From positions 1 to 7,415 of the forward strand of contig CAVLCU010000124.1 in NCBI GenBank assembly GCA_963661545.1: a stretch of DNA of 7,415 nt, written 5' to 3'. The notes under the pieces are model-generated. The model was not told where the DNA came from. It saw only the letters and a program-made list of their open reading frames with translations, and searched no databases. Position 1 is the first letter of the stretch, and the number at the start of each line of letters is the position of its first letter. This document shows, in pieces, positions 5,783-7,415 of this stretch. A program made the position numbers and the translations under genes. The stretch comes from Scatomonas sp963661545 (GTDB lineage Bacteria; Bacillota; Clostridia; Lachnospirales; Lachnospiraceae).

Positions 5783-6775
5783 ATGGAAAGCCTTATTGCA
5801 TGGATCATTCGAGCCATTCCCTTTGGAACTATCATCATGTACGGAGCCATGGGGGAGATCCTGACGGAGAAGTCGGGCAACCTGAACCTGGGAGTTCCTG
5901 GCATTATGTATCTGGGGGGCTTTGCCGGCTTTGCCAGTGCTTATTACTATGAAAAAATGGCAGCCAACCCCAATACGGTAGTCTGCGTGTTCCTGGCTTT
6001 AGTATGCTGTATCGCAGCTGCTATGCTGGGAGGCTTGATCTTCAGCTTCCTGACCATTACCCTGCGGGCCAATCAGAATGTAACCGGTCTGGCTTTGACC
6101 ATTTTCGGCAAGGGTGTGGCCAATTTCTTCGGCGTATTTATCCTGAACGGCGCCAGTTATACGGCAGCCCCTCTGGCTAATACGGCCTTTGCCCGGAAGA
6201 TTCCCTTCCTGTCCTCCAAGCTGGGAGTGGTGGGACAGGTGATCTTCGGCTACGGCTTTCTGGTCTATGTGGCCATCCTCCTGGCGGTTATCTTCCATTT
6301 TATCCTGAATAAGTCCCGGGTGGGTCTGAATCTGCGGGCGGTGGGAGAGAATCCGGGAACCGCAGATGCGGCGGGTATCAGTGTGACCCGCTATAAGTAC
6401 CTGGCCACCTGCATCGGCGCCGGCCTGTCCGGGATCGGTGGTCTCTATTATGTGCTGGATTATAACCAGGGCATCTGGGCTACCACAGAGCAGATCGAGG
6501 CTCTGGGCTGGCTGGCTGTGGCCCTGGTGATCTTCACCACCTGGAAGCCCTTGAATGCCATCTGGGGAGCCTATCTCTTCGGTATGCTCTATTGGCTCTA
6601 CCAATTCCTGCCCAACCTTCTGGGCATTAAGGTGGCCAGCTACATGACCGACCTGATTCAGATGGTGCCCTACGTGGTAACCATTGTGGTTCTGATTGTG
6701 GCCAGCTTCCGCAAAAAGAAGGAAAACCAACCCCCCCAAAGTCTGGGATTGTCCTACTTTAGGGAGGATAGATAA
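5783..6775 (+). CDS. ABC importer permease, second subunit (NupC/YufQ type)
   Basis: This is the partner membrane subunit, 330 residues and strongly hydrophobic throughout. The N-terminal hallmark runs from residue 24 to 46 and includes GEILTEKSGNLNLGVPG. The second hallmark, RAVGENPGTADAAGI (185-199), is the loop expected to contact the ATPase. Hydrophobic segments include about 5-22, 36-56, 65-90, 101-122, 151-175, 205-225, 240-253, 258-280 and 294-308. The last 22 residues are hydrophilic and basic. ATG 5783 follows the previous TAA by one base, with AGGAGGG at 5768-5774. In NLGVPG, Pro stands where related permeases (and the NIGAEGQ of the first subunit) carry Glu. I believe this is a clade feature rather than damage. 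The gene ends three bases before the operon terminator. Confidence 0.92.
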   Translation: MESLIAWIIRAIPFGTIIMYGAMGEILTEKSGNLNLGVPGIMYLGGFAGFASAYYYEKMAANPNTVVCVFLALVCCIAAAMLGGLIFSFLTITLRANQNVTGLALTIFGKGVANFFGVFILNGASYTAAPLANTAFARKIPFLSSKLGVVGQVIFGYGFLVYVAILLAVIFHFILNKSRVGLNLRAVGENPGTADAAGISVTRYKYLATCIGAGLSGIGGLYYVLDYNQGIWATTEQIEALGWLAVALVIFTTWKPLNAIWGAYLFGMLYWLYQFLPNLLGIKVASYMTDLIQMVPYVVTIVVLIVASFRKKKENQPPQSLGLSYFREDR

Positions 6776-6777
6776 AC

Positions 6778-6816
6778 AAAAAAGGTTTGGGTGTTTTGAC
6801 ACCCAAACCTTTTTTT
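6778..6816. terminator. Bidirectional intrinsic terminator between convergent genes
   Basis: AAAGGTTTGGGTGT (6781-6794) pairs perfectly with its complement at 6799-6812 around a TTTG loop. The stem can be extended by three A-T pairs at 6778-6780 and 6813-6815. A run of seven T (6810-6816) follows on the plus strand and an A-rich tract lies on the other side. It therefore fits termination of the transporter operon and of the minus-strand gene ending at 6830. Confidence 0.93.
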
Positions 6817-6829
6817 AGTTGTCAAAATA

Positions 6830-7415
6830 CTAGAGGGGCAAGCTGGGGAATGGTTCTCTGGTATTGTCCACCTGGCTTGAAATTTTTTCGAATTGTTCTA
6901 TGGAACAGATATGGTTTTTGGCTTTCTTGTCATAGCTGATGCCCACCAAAAGAATATTGCCGGTATAGGAGAGGAGGGAATCGGGGTAGTTTCGATTCCT
7001 GATCTGTTCTATGGCGGTGGTGGCTTGCTGATTCCATTTCAACTCCACAAGCAGGGCAGGGTATTCTCCCTTATATTCTGGCTTGGGAAGGTAGACAAAA
7101 TCGGCAAAGCCTCGGCCAGTGGGTAATTCTCGGATGGGCTTAAAATAGTATTTCATCGTGCTCAGGTAGGCTATGGTTAAAACACTGCTTGGGGAATTCT
7201 CATCGTGATAGCGGATGGCAGAAGCATAGGTGTTATGAATGAGTTCCATGGTTTCTGCGACCTTGGCTGGATTCCTTTCCAATGTGGCATCTAAAAGGGC
7301 CTCGGAGTCTTCCTGAAAGGTAAGCATTTCATTCCATTTCTTACGTCGGACGGCTGCGGACAGTTCCTGACGAATCTCCTCTTTGGGTATAAAGGCAAGA
7401 CGGCTTGTTTGGTTG
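6830..7415 (-). CDS. C-terminal part of an AAA-ATPase-like/PD-(D/E)XK nuclease-domain protein (DUF1703 type)
   Basis: The frame is open to the right edge and stops at TAG (6832-6830), giving 194 visible residues; the N-terminal part is outside the window. An internal ATG at 7325-7327 is not the real start, because the frame upstream continues with family-like sequence (FIPKEEIRQEL, then RRKWNEML). The nuclease-like core is visible: Asp in GRGFADFVYLPK, then Glu-x-Lys in YPALLVELKWN, followed by AIEQIRNRNY and a strand NILLVGISYDKK. Together these give the D...ExK pattern with the conserved glutamine after it. Known members carry an N-terminal AAA-like domain and occur in many copies in Clostridia and Bacteroidetes. 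Their role is not established, so nuclease activity is inference. The gene converges on the transporter operon and appears more AT-rich than its neighbours, consistent with an accessory gene. Confidence 0.85.
   Translation of the reverse strand, partial: NQTSRLAFIPKEEIRQELSAAVRRKKWNEMLTFQEDSEALLDATLERNPAKVAETMELIHNTYASAIRYHDENSPSSVLTIAYLSTMKYYFKPIRELPTGRGFADFVYLPKPEYKGEYPALLVELKWNQQATTAIEQIRNRNYPDSLLSYTGNILLVGISYDKKAKNHICSIEQFEKISSQVDNTREPFPSLPL

Noticed and set aside
5999..6802. Minus-strand open frame of 267 codons opposite permease 2
   Set aside because: It is antisense to the permease, begins within the bidirectional terminator, and its His/Gln/Gly-rich sequence is typical of a shadow.
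6893..7126. Plus-strand 77-codon frame in the last region
   Set aside because: It is antisense to the PD-(D/E)XK core, whose conserved D...ExK pattern shows that the minus strand is the coding one.

Overview
The window looks like a chromosomal piece of a gut-type Clostridia genome, most likely Lachnospiraceae. This rests on moderate GC, AGGAGG-type ribosome binding sites, a lipoprotein with a long Ser/Ala linker, and protein motifs I associate with that family (for example the MSVSQKQ signature in the ATPase and GEILTEKSGN in the second permease). The genus cannot be named from the sequence alone. No rRNA, tRNA, insertion sequence, CRISPR array or phage gene was seen.

Layout. Positions 1-173 hold the C-terminal end of a shikimate kinase (aroK) that enters from the left edge. 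Positions 272-1564 hold a complete murA (UDP-GlcNAc enolpyruvyl transferase), with all key active-site residues present. A very strong sigma-A promoter (1571-1598) follows immediately and drives a four-gene ABC importer of the BMP/PnrA (nucleoside-type) class: a lipoprotein binding protein (1644-3017), a double-domain ATPase (GTG start at 3161, ends 4699) and two permeases (4696-5781 and 5783-6775). An intrinsic terminator or attenuator at 3036-3065 sits between the binding-protein gene and the rest. The last three genes are translationally packed (ATGA overlap, then a 1-base gap). A perfect 14-bp hairpin with flanking A and T runs (6778-6816) ends the operon and also serves the convergent gene. 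That gene, on the minus strand (6830 to beyond 7415), encodes the C-terminal PD-(D/E)XK nuclease-like domain of an AAA-ATPase-like/DUF1703-type protein.

How it works together. The lipoprotein should capture a solute, probably a nucleoside or related base, outside the membrane. The two permeases form the channel and the ATPase powers uptake. The internal terminator and the strong promoter both point to binding protein being made in excess over the membrane and ATPase subunits. No nucleoside-salvage or other metabolic gene is linked, so the substrate is not settled. The aroK-murA pair is ordinary housekeeping.

I do not see an undescribed multi-gene system here. The points most worth a second look are a 14-bp complementary pair linking the operon leader (1613-1626) to the segment just past the internal terminator (3073-3089), the attenuator itself, and the asymmetric ATP sites of the ATPase.
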